Assembly (NCBI RefSeq): GCF_000737715.1
Contig: NZ_JPRN01000007.1
Coordinates: forward strand, 124,001-188,000
Origin: Chryseobacterium sp. JM1
GTDB taxonomy: Bacteria; Bacteroidota; Bacteroidia; Flavobacteriales; Weeksellaceae
DNA length: 64,000 nt
Direction of reading: 5' to 3'
Shown: piece after piece, positions 44,195 to 51,515 of the stretch
Numbering within the stretch: position 1 is the first letter of the stretch
Layout: the number at the start of each line of letters is the position of its first letter
The notes under the pieces: generated by a model
Seen by the model: the letters and a program-made list of their open reading frames with translations, nothing else
What the model was told of the DNA's origin: nothing
Databases searched by the model: none
Program-made: the position numbers and the translations under genes

Positions 44195-46261
44195 ATGAAA
44201 TATAACACAAGAAATATAGGAATCATAGCCCACGTAGATGCAGGAAAAACCACTTTAACAGAAAGGCTTCTTTATTACACAGGCCTCATACATAAGATCG
44301 GAAATGTAGACGATGGAAATACCACCATGGATAAAGACATCCAGGAGAAAAACAGAGGGATCACCATTTCATCCGCAGCCGTTTCCACACAATGGAAAAA
44401 AGGAGAAACGGTTTATAACATCAATATCATCGATACCCCCGGACACATCGATTTCGCAGTAGAAGTCGAGCGTTCTTTAAGAGTTCTGGATAGCGTTGTT
44501 GCTGTGTTCTGTGCCTCTTCAGGGGTTCAGCCGCAAACCGAAAATGTTTGGTTCCAGGCTGAGAAACATGGAATTTCAAAAATATGCTTCATCAATAAAA
44601 TGGACAGAATCGGAGCTGATTTCTTCGCCGTTCTTAAGGAGATTGAAACGAAACTTAATGCAGTTCCTATGGCGCTTCAAATCCCGATCGGAGCTGAGGA
44701 CCAGTTTGAAGGAGTGATTGATTTAATCAAACAGAAAGCTTTATACTGGACGGATGAAAACGGGGAAACCATTATTGAAAAGGAAATTCCTGAGGATCAT
44801 AAAGCGGAAGCCGATGAATACAGGATGAAATTAATGGAAACCCTCGCGGAATACGATGAAACGTTCTTTGAGGTTTACATGAATCCTGAAAACAGTATTA
44901 CCGGGGAAATGATCACTGAAGCTTTACAGAAAGTCTGCAGATCAGGTGCTGCGGTTCCGGTTCTCTGTGGTTCTGCCTTTAAAAATAAAGGAGTACAGCC
45001 TCTTTTGGACGCGGTGGTCACTTATTTCCCGGCTCCGGATCAACTTCCAGCCGTTCAGGGGAAAGATCCTGAGACAGAAGAAGCCGTGGAACTGGTCAGA
45101 AATGAAACGGAAACTTTTTCAGGACTTGTTTTTAAAGTCGTGATCGATAAACATATGGGAAGACTTGCCATGCTCCGTCTGTATTCCGGTTCGATAAAAT
45201 CCGGCGATACGGTTCTGAATGTAAGAACAGGGGAAAGTTTCAGGATATCGAGGATTCTGAAGATGCAGTCTGACAAAACCTTATCGATGGAGGAAGGAAA
45301 AGCAGGAGATATTGTGGCTTTAACAGGAATTAAGGATGCCAAAACCGGAGATTCTTTATCCGCGGTTGAGAAACCTGTCCTTCTGGAAGCGATTACCATT
45401 CCGGCTCCTGTGATCAGGGTTTCAATAGAGCCTAAAACGAACAGTGATGAGAAATCTTTCGGTTTGGTTCTGGCTAAAATCCAGGAAGAAGATCCTTCTT
45501 TAGTGGTGGAAAGAGACAGGCAAACCGGAGAAACTCTATTGAGCGGTCTGGGCGAGCTTCACCTTGAGGTCACTCTGGAAAAGATCCGGCTGAATCATGG
45601 CATAGAAGTCAATCAGGGGAAACCTAAAGTGTCTTACCGTGAGATTTTAACAGAAACCAGAACGCACAGGGAAAAGCTTTCGAAGCAGAATGGTGGAAGC
45701 GGACAGTTTGCCGATATCACTTTTGAAATTGGACCAAGGGAAAATAATGAACCCGGATTGGAATTCATTAATTTGATCAAAGGAGGCGTAATTCCGGGTG
45801 AGTTTATTCCTTCCGTAGAAAAAGGTTTCAGAGAAGCCATGGAAAACGGACCATTAAAAGGTTATCCTTTGGAAAGTATGAAGATCAGACTTCTGGACGG
45901 TTCTTTCCATCCTCAGGATTCTGGTGCATATGATTTTGAAAATGCTGCGAGAGATGGATTCAGAGTGGCTGCTTTATCATGCAGTCCTAAGCTTCTGGAA
46001 CCTATCATGCAGGTTGAAATCCAGAGTATTGAAGAGTACACGGGTGCTGTAACAGCTGATATCAACCGAAGAAGGGGAATTATTTCGTCCATTGATGAAA
46101 GATCAGGAAGAAAGATTTTCACGGCGGAAGTTCCGTTGGCCTCTACATTCGGATATATTTCCGATCTGAGAACGCTGACGAGCGGAAGAGCTTCCATCAG
46201 CATGAAACTGTCGCACTATGCTTTGGTGCCGGATTTCATTGCCAATACATTAATAACCTAA
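44195..46261 (+). CDS. fusA2: Elongation factor G paralog
   Basis: The start is ATG 44195 (MKYNTRNIGIIAHVDAGKTT); an upstream frame of 30 residues overlaps the attenuator and is unlikely. 688 residues with the five EF-G domains: P-loop AHVDAGKTTL, 'DKDIQEKNRGITISSA', 'IIDTPGHIDFAVEVERSLRV' (catalytic His kept), NKMD, 'SGLGELHLEV', and the domain IV/V blocks 'NGGSGQFADITFEIGPREN', 'VTADINRRRGIISS' and 'SIKLSHY'-like 'SISMKLSHYALVP'. It stands apart from ribosomal genes, so it is probably a second EF-G. Bacteroides has a stress-induced EF-G2; whether this is an ortholog cannot be decided here. A role in drug or starvation protection is inference. Confidence 0.88.
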   Translation: MKYNTRNIGIIAHVDAGKTTLTERLLYYTGLIHKIGNVDDGNTTMDKDIQEKNRGITISSAAVSTQWKKGETVYNINIIDTPGHIDFAVEVERSLRVLDSVVAVFCASSGVQPQTENVWFQAEKHGISKICFINKMDRIGADFFAVLKEIETKLNAVPMALQIPIGAEDQFEGVIDLIKQKALYWTDENGETIIEKEIPEDHKAEADEYRMKLMETLAEYDETFFEVYMNPENSITGEMITEALQKVCRSGAAVPVLCGSAFKNKGVQPLLDAVVTYFPAPDQLPAVQGKDPETEEAVELVRNETETFSGLVFKVVIDKHMGRLAMLRLYSGSIKSGDTVLNVRTGESFRISRILKMQSDKTLSMEEGKAGDIVALTGIKDAKTGDSLSAVEKPVLLEAITIPAPVIRVSIEPKTNSDEKSFGLVLAKIQEEDPSLVVERDRQTGETLLSGLGELHLEVTLEKIRLNHGIEVNQGKPKVSYREILTETRTHREKLSKQNGGSGQFADITFEIGPRENNEPGLEFINLIKGGVIPGEFIPSVEKGFREAMENGPLKGYPLESMKIRLLDGSFHPQDSGAYDFENAARDGFRVAALSCSPKLLEPIMQVEIQSIEEYTGAVTADINRRRGIISSIDERSGRKIFTAEVPLASTFGYISDLRTLTSGRASISMKLSHYALVPDFIANTLIT

Positions 46262-46266
46262 AAAAC

Positions 46267-46299
46267 GAGGGCTGTAAAGTGATTTTACAGTCCTTGTTT
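46267..46299 (+). terminator. Terminator after the EF-G paralog
   Basis: GGGCTGTAAA and TTTTACAGTCC arms around GTGA lie 8 bases past the stop, followed by a T-rich stretch. Confidence 0.75.
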
Positions 46300-46668
46300 G
46301 GTTATTATATGTGAATGGTGAAATGTCAATGGTAAATTTTTGTAGTTGATATTTTTATTTCCCGCAGATCTCTCAGATAACACAGATTTTTTAAATTTTT
46401 GAATCTCCAAATCTTTTAATTCTTAAATTTTTAAATCTTTCAATCTTCTTCCCCTCAAACTCCATTCGTTTTATTTTCTCTACCTTTGTGGTCTGTTATG
46501 AAAATATTTACAGTTACATCTTCGCAAATCACACCGCCTTAAGCTTAAGGTGACCTATTTTTCTTATATCCGGAATTTCTTTTGGATATTTATTTCTTTA
46601 TATATCAATCCTTTTTAATCAGAACACCTTATTTGTTGAAGGGTGTACTATAATAATTTCAATCATTT
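46300..46668. other. sulP leader region
   Basis: No confident gene. It holds a decayed GTGAATGGTGAAATGTCAAT repeat (46310 on), an AAATCTTTTAATTCTTAAAT low-complexity run, and a -7 box TACCTTTG (46481-46488). A 14-residue ORF (46498-46542, MKIFTVTSSQITPP) follows, with a perfect 14-bp palindrome CCTTAAGCTTAAGG (46537-46550) overlapping its stop. A weak ACACCTT/AAGGGTGT hairpin lies at about 46623-46647. The transcript leader before sulP is thus about 170 bases and structured. Confidence 0.5.
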
Positions 46669-48198
46669 ATGGAAAACATATTATCTGGTTTTCAATTGCG
46701 TAATGTAAATTTTAAAAACGAAATTCTGGCTGGCCTTACAGTGGCTATGACCATGATTCCTGAATCATTATCCTTTGCCATTCTTGCTGGGCTTTCCCCT
46801 CTTACGGGATTATACGCGGCATTTTTAATGGGAATCGTAACGGCTGTTTTTGGCGGCAGACCCGGAATGGTTTCCGGAGGCGCGGGCGCAACAGTTGTTG
46901 TTTTAATAGCATTAGCTTCATCCCACGGCGTTCAGTATCTTTTTGGAGCTGTGATATTGGCGGGAATTATTCAGATCCTGGTAGGAACATTTAAACTTGG
47001 AAAATTTGTACGGCTTATTCCGCAGCCGGTGATGTATGGGTTCTTAAATGGGCTTGCCGTTATTATTTTCATGGCTCAGGTAGCGCAGTTTAAAGTTGTA
47101 AAGGAAGGCATCAGTACATGGATGGAAGGCTCAGCATTATTGATTATGGCGGGTTTAACGGCTCTTACTGTTATTATTGTCTTAGTTTTTCCAAAGATCA
47201 CCAAAGCTGTCCCGTCATCATTAGTGGCCATTATTATTGTTTTTGCGCTGGTTTATTTCTTTAATATTGACACCAAAAAGGTTATAGATATTGCTTCGGT
47301 AAGCGGTTCTCTGCCTTCTTTTCATATTCCTGAAATCCCGTTGAATATGGATACTTTAAAAATTATTTTCCCTTATTCTATAGTGATGGCAGGAGTCGGT
47401 TTAATTGAATCTTTACTGACTCTGAATATGGTGGATGAAATAACCAATACCAAAGGAAAATCCGATAAAGAAGCAGTAGCACAAGGCATCGCCAATATCA
47501 CCAATGGCTTTTTCGGAGGAATGGGAGGCTGTGCGATGGTCGCTCAGACATTAGTGAATATCGGAGCCGGTGCAAGAACCAGAATTTCTGCTATTGTGGG
47601 TGCGTTAACGATTCTTTTTATCATCCTTTTCGGAGGTTCTGCCATAGAGCAGATACCGATGGCCGCATTGGTGGGTGTGATGATGATGGTAGCTATAACC
47701 ACTTTTGAGTGGGCTTCTTTCCGCATCATTACCAAAATGCCTAAATCTGACATATTTGTAGGTGTATTGGTCGCTGTCATCACGGTTGTTCTTCATAATC
47801 TTGCTTTAGCGGTATTAATTGGAGTTATTATTTCGGCGCTGGTTTTTTCCTGGGACAGTGCAAAAAGAATCAGGGCGAGAAAATCTCTTGATGAATCAGG
47901 TAATAAGATATATGAAATTTATGGACCTCTGTTCTTTGGCAGTACCACTGCATTTCTAGAAAAATTTGATGTTGCCAATGATCCTGAGAATATTATTATA
48001 GATTTTAAGGAATCACGTGTCGTTGACATGTCGGCGATTGAAACGCTTAATAAAATCACTGAAAAATACAAAGCACAGAATAAGCATGTTGTTCTTAAAC
48101 ATTTAAGTCCCGACTGTATCAAGCTTCTGAATAATGCTCATGGCTTTATTGAAGTGAATATTCAGGAAGATCCCACTTATAATGTGATGTCAAAGTAA
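46669..48198 (+). CDS. SulP-family anion transporter with STAS domain
   Basis: 509 residues. The SLC26/SulP membrane domain begins 'NEILAGLTVAMTMIPESLSF' and includes 'SPLTGLYAAFLMGIVTAVFG' and 'FGGRPGMVSGGAGATVVVLI'. Later segments are 'RLIPQPVMYGFLNGLAVIIF', 'VGLIESLLTLNMVDEITNTK' and 'NGFFGGMGGCAMVAQTLVNI'. The C-terminal about 100 residues form a STAS domain ('IYEIYGPLFFGSTTAFLEKF', 'IIDFKESRVVDMSAIETL'). It probably exchanges or imports bicarbonate, sulfate or another small anion with sodium or protons. Single gene. Confidence 0.93.
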   Translation: MENILSGFQLRNVNFKNEILAGLTVAMTMIPESLSFAILAGLSPLTGLYAAFLMGIVTAVFGGRPGMVSGGAGATVVVLIALASSHGVQYLFGAVILAGIIQILVGTFKLGKFVRLIPQPVMYGFLNGLAVIIFMAQVAQFKVVKEGISTWMEGSALLIMAGLTALTVIIVLVFPKITKAVPSSLVAIIIVFALVYFFNIDTKKVIDIASVSGSLPSFHIPEIPLNMDTLKIIFPYSIVMAGVGLIESLLTLNMVDEITNTKGKSDKEAVAQGIANITNGFFGGMGGCAMVAQTLVNIGAGARTRISAIVGALTILFIILFGGSAIEQIPMAALVGVMMMVAITTFEWASFRIITKMPKSDIFVGVLVAVITVVLHNLALAVLIGVIISALVFSWDSAKRIRARKSLDESGNKIYEIYGPLFFGSTTAFLEKFDVANDPENIIIDFKESRVVDMSAIETLNKITEKYKAQNKHVVLKHLSPDCIKLLNNAHGFIEVNIQEDPTYNVMSK

Positions 48199-48840
48199 CT
48201 GAAGAGAGACTAATTTTAAAAGACAGTCCTCGGGCATGTCCTAATAGTTTATTACTTTTCCTGTATAATTCAAACCCTTTAAAATAATTCACACATATGT
48301 GTATTTAATTTGTTAATTTTCATTAAATTTTGCATTTAAGGAGATTTTTTACGCGTTTTTAAGAATTAGATTCTATTTTTTATTTAAATTTGAAAACGAA
48401 CAAACGGATTATTTATTAATTAATCAAAAATCTATATAAGTAACGGTTTGTTTACACTAAGGTCAATAGTTAAAAATATTACGAATAAAACTGCATGAAA
48501 GAGCTTTAATAGGTTATATATTCTTACAGAAAAGTCTGAAGCATAAAAGAGGTCTTACCTGATCAATTGAATAAGAATACTACAAAGGAGATGAAAGAGA
48601 AAAAGTATTCTTAAGACATACATAACCTGAAAACTAATTTATCGGCAGACTGCCCCCATAGACTGCCGGCTGTACACATACCAAGTATAGCACAGAGCTT
48701 AATATTCCCCTTTACTGCTGCCGTTGAGATTTTTCTTGGCGTGATTTTATTTGAAACAGTCTGTTCATTCACCGTAAGAGTGGAATAAATGACCTATTGG
48801 CTTTAATTCATGAATTTAAATAAGAAATAGTACTCAAAAC
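48199..48840. other. Intergenic region, no gene seen
   Basis: About 640 bases between sulP and the HTH pair. A hairpin CGGCAG/CTGCCG spans 48643-48668 and contains a direct repeat AGACTGCC. Otherwise AT-rich with no start-to-stop frame of coding appearance. It may hold the long leader of the HTH gene. Confidence 0.45.
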
Positions 48841-49278
48841 ATGTTATATAAAGAAATTCACATAGGAAAGTTTATCAAGGAGATGGTTGATGAGAATGAG
48901 GTACCCATGGAGAGGATCTGTAATTTTCTCAATAAGGATGATGAGTTTATTGAAAATGTTTACAAAAGCAAATCCATAGATGCAGAATTGCTTTTGAGAT
49001 GGAGCAAGCTGCTGGAATATGATTTTTTCAGGCTTTACAGTTCACATCTTATCCTGTATGCTCCACCGTCTGCCGCAAAGAAAAACCAGGATCAGAAGAA
49101 ATCTGATAAAATTCCTTACTTCAGGAAAAACATTTATACCCAGGAGATCAAAGATTTTATCATGAAAAGGATTTTGTCCGGAGAGATGACCTATGGCGAA
49201 GTGATCAAAGAATATTCTATTCCGAAAAGTACCCTTCACCGATGGCTTCAGAAAAATAATGATAATACTAACGGATAA
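48841..49278 (+). CDS. Small DNA-binding protein with transposase-like HTH, 1
   Basis: 145 residues. The N-terminal half resembles a Cro/XRE-like helical fold ('FIKEMVDENEVPMERICNFL', 'LLLRWSKLLEYDFFRLYSSH'). A basic linker (AAKKNQDQKKSDK) follows. The C-terminal HTH 'IKDFIMKRILSGEMTYGEVI' plus 'SIPKSTLHRWLQK' looks like IS3/IS911 transposase HTH or Psq type. No transposase catalytic partner, no terminal repeats. Often labelled transposase in related genomes, but a regulator role is as likely. It pairs with the next gene (12-base gap). Confidence 0.7.
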   Translation: MLYKEIHIGKFIKEMVDENEVPMERICNFLNKDDEFIENVYKSKSIDAELLLRWSKLLEYDFFRLYSSHLILYAPPSAAKKNQDQKKSDKIPYFRKNIYTQEIKDFIMKRILSGEMTYGEVIKEYSIPKSTLHRWLQKNNDNTNG

Positions 49279-49290
49279 ATACAACTCATT

Positions 49291-49638
49291 ATGCGTCCCA
49301 ATTACAAGAAGATCTATTATGATATGCTGAGACTGGAACATCCGGAAAAGCTGAAAGACCCAAAAATCAAAGAACTCCTCGGAAAACTCAATACGACTGA
49401 AGATGTTCTGAATTTTAATGACAAGATTTTTGCACAGTCCAAAGAAAGCCAGATCAACAATCAGAAACTTAAAACTTACGATAAGAAAACCATGTTTAAG
49501 CTTTTGCAGTATCAAAAAAAGCATGGATTTTCTACCAGCTATATGTCCAGAAAATATAAGATCAGCAGAACAACGATCATGAACTGGAAAAAAACTTTCG
49601 AAGAGGAAATAGAAGAAGTAATCAATGCCGGCGAATAA
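49291..49638 (+). CDS. Small DNA-binding protein with transposase-like HTH, 2
   Basis: 115 residues. The C-terminal HTH 'MFKLLQYQKKHGFSTSYMSR' plus 'YKISRTTIMNWKKTFEEE' matches that of the preceding gene, so the pair share a common module. The N-terminal 50 residues ('NYKKIYYDMLRLEHPEKLKD') are a separate helical region. Ended by a hairpin that converges on the RNA array. Confidence 0.7.
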   Translation: MRPNYKKIYYDMLRLEHPEKLKDPKIKELLGKLNTTEDVLNFNDKIFAQSKESQINNQKLKTYDKKTMFKLLQYQKKHGFSTSYMSRKYKISRTTIMNWKKTFEEEIEEVINAGE

Positions 49639-49652
49639 TTCACCGGCATTTT
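49624..49652. terminator. Bidirectional terminator between the HTH pair and the RNA array
   Basis: AATGCCGG and CCGGCATT arms overlap the HTH gene stop codon and lead into TTTT on the plus strand. On the minus strand it follows the last RNA unit by a few bases, so it can end the whole array. Confidence 0.75.
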
Positions 49653-49657
49653 GATTG

Positions 49658-49790
49658 TAAAAGATAATGGACCAGGAAAACCGGGGCTGTCGTTTGCCGG
49701 ATTCGAACCGGATAACCTTGCCGGAATGACCGACTTCGTTATTCCTCCCCAAGAGATGGTACGATGTATTTTTCCTGTACGACACTTTTA
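49658..49790 (-). ncRNA. Y RNA-like unit 8 (last)
   Basis: Closing helix UAAAAG/CUUUUA (49790-49785 with 49663-49658), then the bulged U, then GU pairing with AU, then CGUA. Helix 2 is CAGGAAAA/UUUUCCUG (49777-49770 with 49680-49673, 8 bp), followed by UACAUCG, a variant of the UACUUCG block. The inner module keeps a T-arm-like CCGG-UUCGAAU-CCGG and a UUGGGG/CCCCGG stem, but no normal D arm. So this is a diverged tRNA mimic. Found by hand folding of the minus strand. Confidence 0.7.
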
Positions 49791-49796
49791 TTTTTT

Positions 49797-49947
49797 AAAC
49801 AAGGCAACAGCTGAGCGTGTAGTCGTGCTCTAACCAACTGAGCTACTCTTCCTATGACAGACTGTGTTTTTTTGGTGGAAGAAACGGGACTCGAACCCGT
49901 GACCCCGTCGTGATGAGCGAAGTAACACTGTTCTACGGCACTTGTTT
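49797..49947 (-). ncRNA. Y RNA-like unit 7 with permuted tRNA module
   Basis: Closing helix AAACAAG/CUUGUUU (7 bp), bulged U, GC:GC, CGUAG. Helix 2 is AACAG/CUGUU, followed by UUACUUCG. Inside, in permuted order: T arm ACGGG-UUCGAGU-CCCGU (49900-49884), then 3' acceptor strand UUCUUCC (49883-49877) followed by ACCA. A linker leads to the 5' acceptor strand GGAAGAG (49852-49846), pairing 7/7 with one G-U, and the D arm GCUC...GAGC (49843-49827). A tRNA whose two halves are in reverse order with no anticodon loop. Confidence 0.82.
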
Positions 49948-49958
49948 TTTAAATTAAA

Positions 49959-50083
49959 AAGAGGCAAAAGGCGAAAAGACAGACGTGCACCTTTCTCCTT
50001 ACTGTTATTCAGGCATATTGCACTTTTCTTAGATTTTGAGGTCTAATTTTCTACTCGAAGTAAGCCTTTTCTACGGCACTCTT
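49959..50083 (-). ncRNA. Y RNA-like unit 6, no tRNA module
   Basis: Closing helix AAGAG/CUCUU, bulged U, GC:GC, CGUAG. Helix 2 is AAAAGGC/GCCUUUU (50070-50064 with 49972-49966, 7 bp), then UUACUUCG. The inner part has hairpins UUAGA/UCUAA and GUGCA/UGCAC instead of T and D arms. The shared outer scaffold shows it belongs to the family although the tRNA mimic is missing. Confidence 0.75.
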
Positions 50084-50091
50084 AGATTGAA

Positions 50092-50233
50092 GCCAAGGTT
50101 ATAATGTTAGAATCTTTCTTTTTCACCTGCTCTGCCTAATTGAACTACAATCCCTTTACAAAAGAGACGGCAGGATTCGAACCTGCAACCTGGTGAACCG
50201 TAATCGAAGTATGATTCTGAGACGACACTTAAC
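50092..50233 (-). ncRNA. Y RNA-like unit 5 with permuted tRNA module
   Basis: Closing helix GUUAAG/CUUGGC (two G-U), bulged U, GU:AC, CGU. Helix 2 is AGAAUC/GAUUCU (50218-50213 with 50114-50109), then AUACUUCG. Inner module: T arm GCAGG-UUCGAAU-CCUGC (50186-50170), acceptor-like stem GUCUCUUU/AAAGGGAU closed by UGU, then D arm GUUC...GAGC with GG in the loop (50145-50129). Clear permuted tRNA-like order. Confidence 0.82.
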
Positions 50234-50304
50234 TTTTTATATTTACTTTAATGACTCATTTTAAATTGAGTTCTATTCTATCTGGATAATCCATTTTATT
50301 TTTA

Positions 50305-50447
50305 AATCAAGGTAATACTGAAAGGATCTTCCGTGCATTTGCTCTACCAGCTGAGCTACCTCTCCTTTTCGAGGGAAAAGGCAGGATTCGAACCTGCGAC
50401 CCAATGTTTCTACATCCCGAAGTATGATCCTAAAACGACACTTGATT
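50305..50447 (-). ncRNA. Y RNA-like unit 4 with permuted tRNA module
   Basis: Closing helix AAUCAAG/CUUGAUU (7 bp), bulged U, GU:AC, CGU. Helix 2 is AGGAUC/GAUCCU (50431-50426 with 50328-50323), then AUACUUCG. T arm GCAGG-UUCGAAU-CCUGC (50397-50381), acceptor-like stem CUUUUC/GAAAAG closed by CCUC (50380-50365), D arm GCUC-AGCUGGUA-GAGC (50356-50341). A small AUGU-AGAA-ACAU hairpin takes the place of the variable arm. The 71 bases to unit 5 hold an ACTCA/TGAGT hairpin. Confidence 0.85.
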
Positions 50448-50453
50448 ATTTGT

Positions 50454-50580
50454 AAGCAGGGCATTTGGCCAAACAGAAACTTACGACAGAGTGATACCCT
50501 TACACCATCTGTTTCCAGAACAGGATTCGAACCTGTATTACTGCCCCCAACGAAGCAATTCTGTTTTACGGCACCTGCTT
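50454..50580 (-). ncRNA. Y RNA-like unit 3 with permuted tRNA module
   Basis: Closing helix AAGCAGG/CCUGCUU (7 bp), bulged U, GC:GC, CGU. Helix 2 is AAACAGAA/UUCUGUUU (50566-50559 with 50478-50471, 8 bp), then UUGCUUCG. T arm ACAGG-UUCGAAU-CCUGU (50536-50520), a stem UCUG/CAGA capped by a GAAA tetraloop (50519-50508), then a D-like arm GUG...CAC with GGG in the loop. Its first 15 bases are also the last codons and stop of the small gene 50566-50802. Confidence 0.85.
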
Positions 50581-50802
50581 TGTATTTTTCCAACGGGTCT
50601 TTCTGTATTTTTTCCAGTTTCTCTGGTAATTTTCCTGATGGGAATTCACCGTATCAAATCCGTGCGGAAAACAATACGAACAGCCCATTTTATTTCCATA
50701 CTTTAATCTTGAGATCTGTATTCCGGAAATTTTCTTTGGAAAATCAATGAGTCCGTATTCATTGATCCCGAAAGATTGTTTTAATGTTGTGAATTTTTTC
50801 AT
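50566..50802 (-). CDS. Small Cys/His-containing protein of the RNA array
   Basis: 78 residues. Not recognised with certainty. A conserved-looking core 'KMGCSYCFPHGFDTVNSHQE' (CxxC plus His) is followed by a strongly basic tail 'NYQRNWKKYRKTRWKNTK', suggesting nucleic-acid binding. The stop codon TAA falls inside the GTGCCGTAA motif that opens RNA unit 3, so coding and RNA sequence overlap. It is co-oriented with TROVE and the array and may act on these RNAs. Confidence 0.6.
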   Translation of the reverse strand: MKKFTTLKQSFGINEYGLIDFPKKISGIQISRLKYGNKMGCSYCFPHGFDTVNSHQENYQRNWKKYRKTRWKNTKQVP

Positions 50803-50891
50803 GTCTATTGAGAATTAACCTCAATACACAGTTCCTTTAAGACAGGGTTTATACATTTTCATGGTTACTTATTTTTTTTATACTGTAAAAT
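50803..50891 (-). other. Short gap with a 13-residue frame
   Basis: Between the DUF6584-like and small Cys/His genes. A minus-strand frame MKMYKPCLKGTVY then stop lies near 50817-50862. It has no independent support as a gene. Confidence 0.25.
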
Positions 50892-51416
50892 CTACCTAAA
50901 TAATGAAATGATAAGTTCACCCAGCTTAACAAGTCCCAAAACCGGCAGTAAAATTACTGTTCCTATCAGTAAAAAGATTGCCACTTTACTTAGGAAGCTT
51001 GGGTTACTTTTTGAATCTATCAATCCCTGTTTATATTTTTGTTTAAACACAGGAATATGATTGGTCTTTTTTAGACTATCTGTTTCGAGATCTTTTAAAA
51101 CATTCCGTACATATTCACTAAGAATCTTTTTATCACCTCTGAAAACAATATCTTTTAAAATAGCATTTCCAGAATAGCTTAAAGAACTTTTATAAATCTC
51201 CACAGCATTTTCCATTTCCGAATCTTTGGGTTCAGATAAAATCCAAAATTTCCCTGCTTCATCTAAAAATCCTGCATCATAATAAATCCGTCCCAGTTTT
51301 TCTCTTAAAGAAAGATCATCAGGATATTGATTGATTGCATTTCTAAGTCTGTCACATGCTTTTTTCTTTCTGCCTTCCTCAAGATCCTTCTCGATTTTGT
51401 AAAAGATATTTTCCAT
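50892..51416 (-). CDS. DUF6584-like protein with tetratricopeptide-type helices
   Basis: The start is ATG 51416 (MENIFYKIEKDLEEG); a longer frame would run through RNA unit 2. About 174 residues. The N-terminal half is TPR-like ('KKKACDRLRNAINQYPDDLS', 'LREKLGRIYYDAGFLDEAGK', 'FWILSEPKD'). One C-terminal membrane helix ('VAIFLLIGTVILLPVLGLVK') follows. It resembles DUF6584 proteins of unknown role. It lies between two blocks of RNA units, as a cargo gene of the array. Confidence 0.65.
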   Translation of the reverse strand: MENIFYKIEKDLEEGRKKKACDRLRNAINQYPDDLSLREKLGRIYYDAGFLDEAGKFWILSEPKDSEMENAVEIYKSSLSYSGNAILKDIVFRGDKKILSEYVRNVLKDLETDSLKKTNHIPVFKQKYKQGLIDSKSNPSFLSKVAIFLLIGTVILLPVLGLVKLGELIISLFR

Positions 51417-51430
51417 ACTAATAATTAAAA

Positions 51431-51513
51431 AACCAAGCAATAAGTCATAAGCGTTTTTGAATGTATTCAAATTGGAAGTTTGACGATGAAACGCTTACTG
51501 TACGGCATTGGTC
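51431..51513 (-). ncRNA. Y RNA-like unit 2, short
   Basis: Closing helix GACCAA/UUGGUU, bulged U, GC:GC, CGUAC. Helix 2 is UAAGCGUUU/AAACGCUUA (9 bp, perfect), then CAUCG in the position of the ACUUCG block. The inner part is a small CAAA/UUUG hairpin without tRNA features. The 3' arm runs into a U6 tract, so this unit may end by intrinsic termination. Confidence 0.72.
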
Positions 51514-51515
51514 TG

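Noticed and set aside
48841..49638. Complete insertion sequence
   Set aside because: No catalytic DDE domain, no terminal inverted repeats or target duplication visible around the two HTH genes.
49681..50560. Conventional tRNA genes on the minus strand (T-arm and D-arm matches)
   Set aside because: T arm comes before the D arm, no anticodon stem-loop lies between D and T arms, and the surrounding helices define a different, permuted fold.
50817..50862. 13-residue frame MKMYKPCLKGTVY
   Set aside because: No support beyond an open frame; listed only as gap content.
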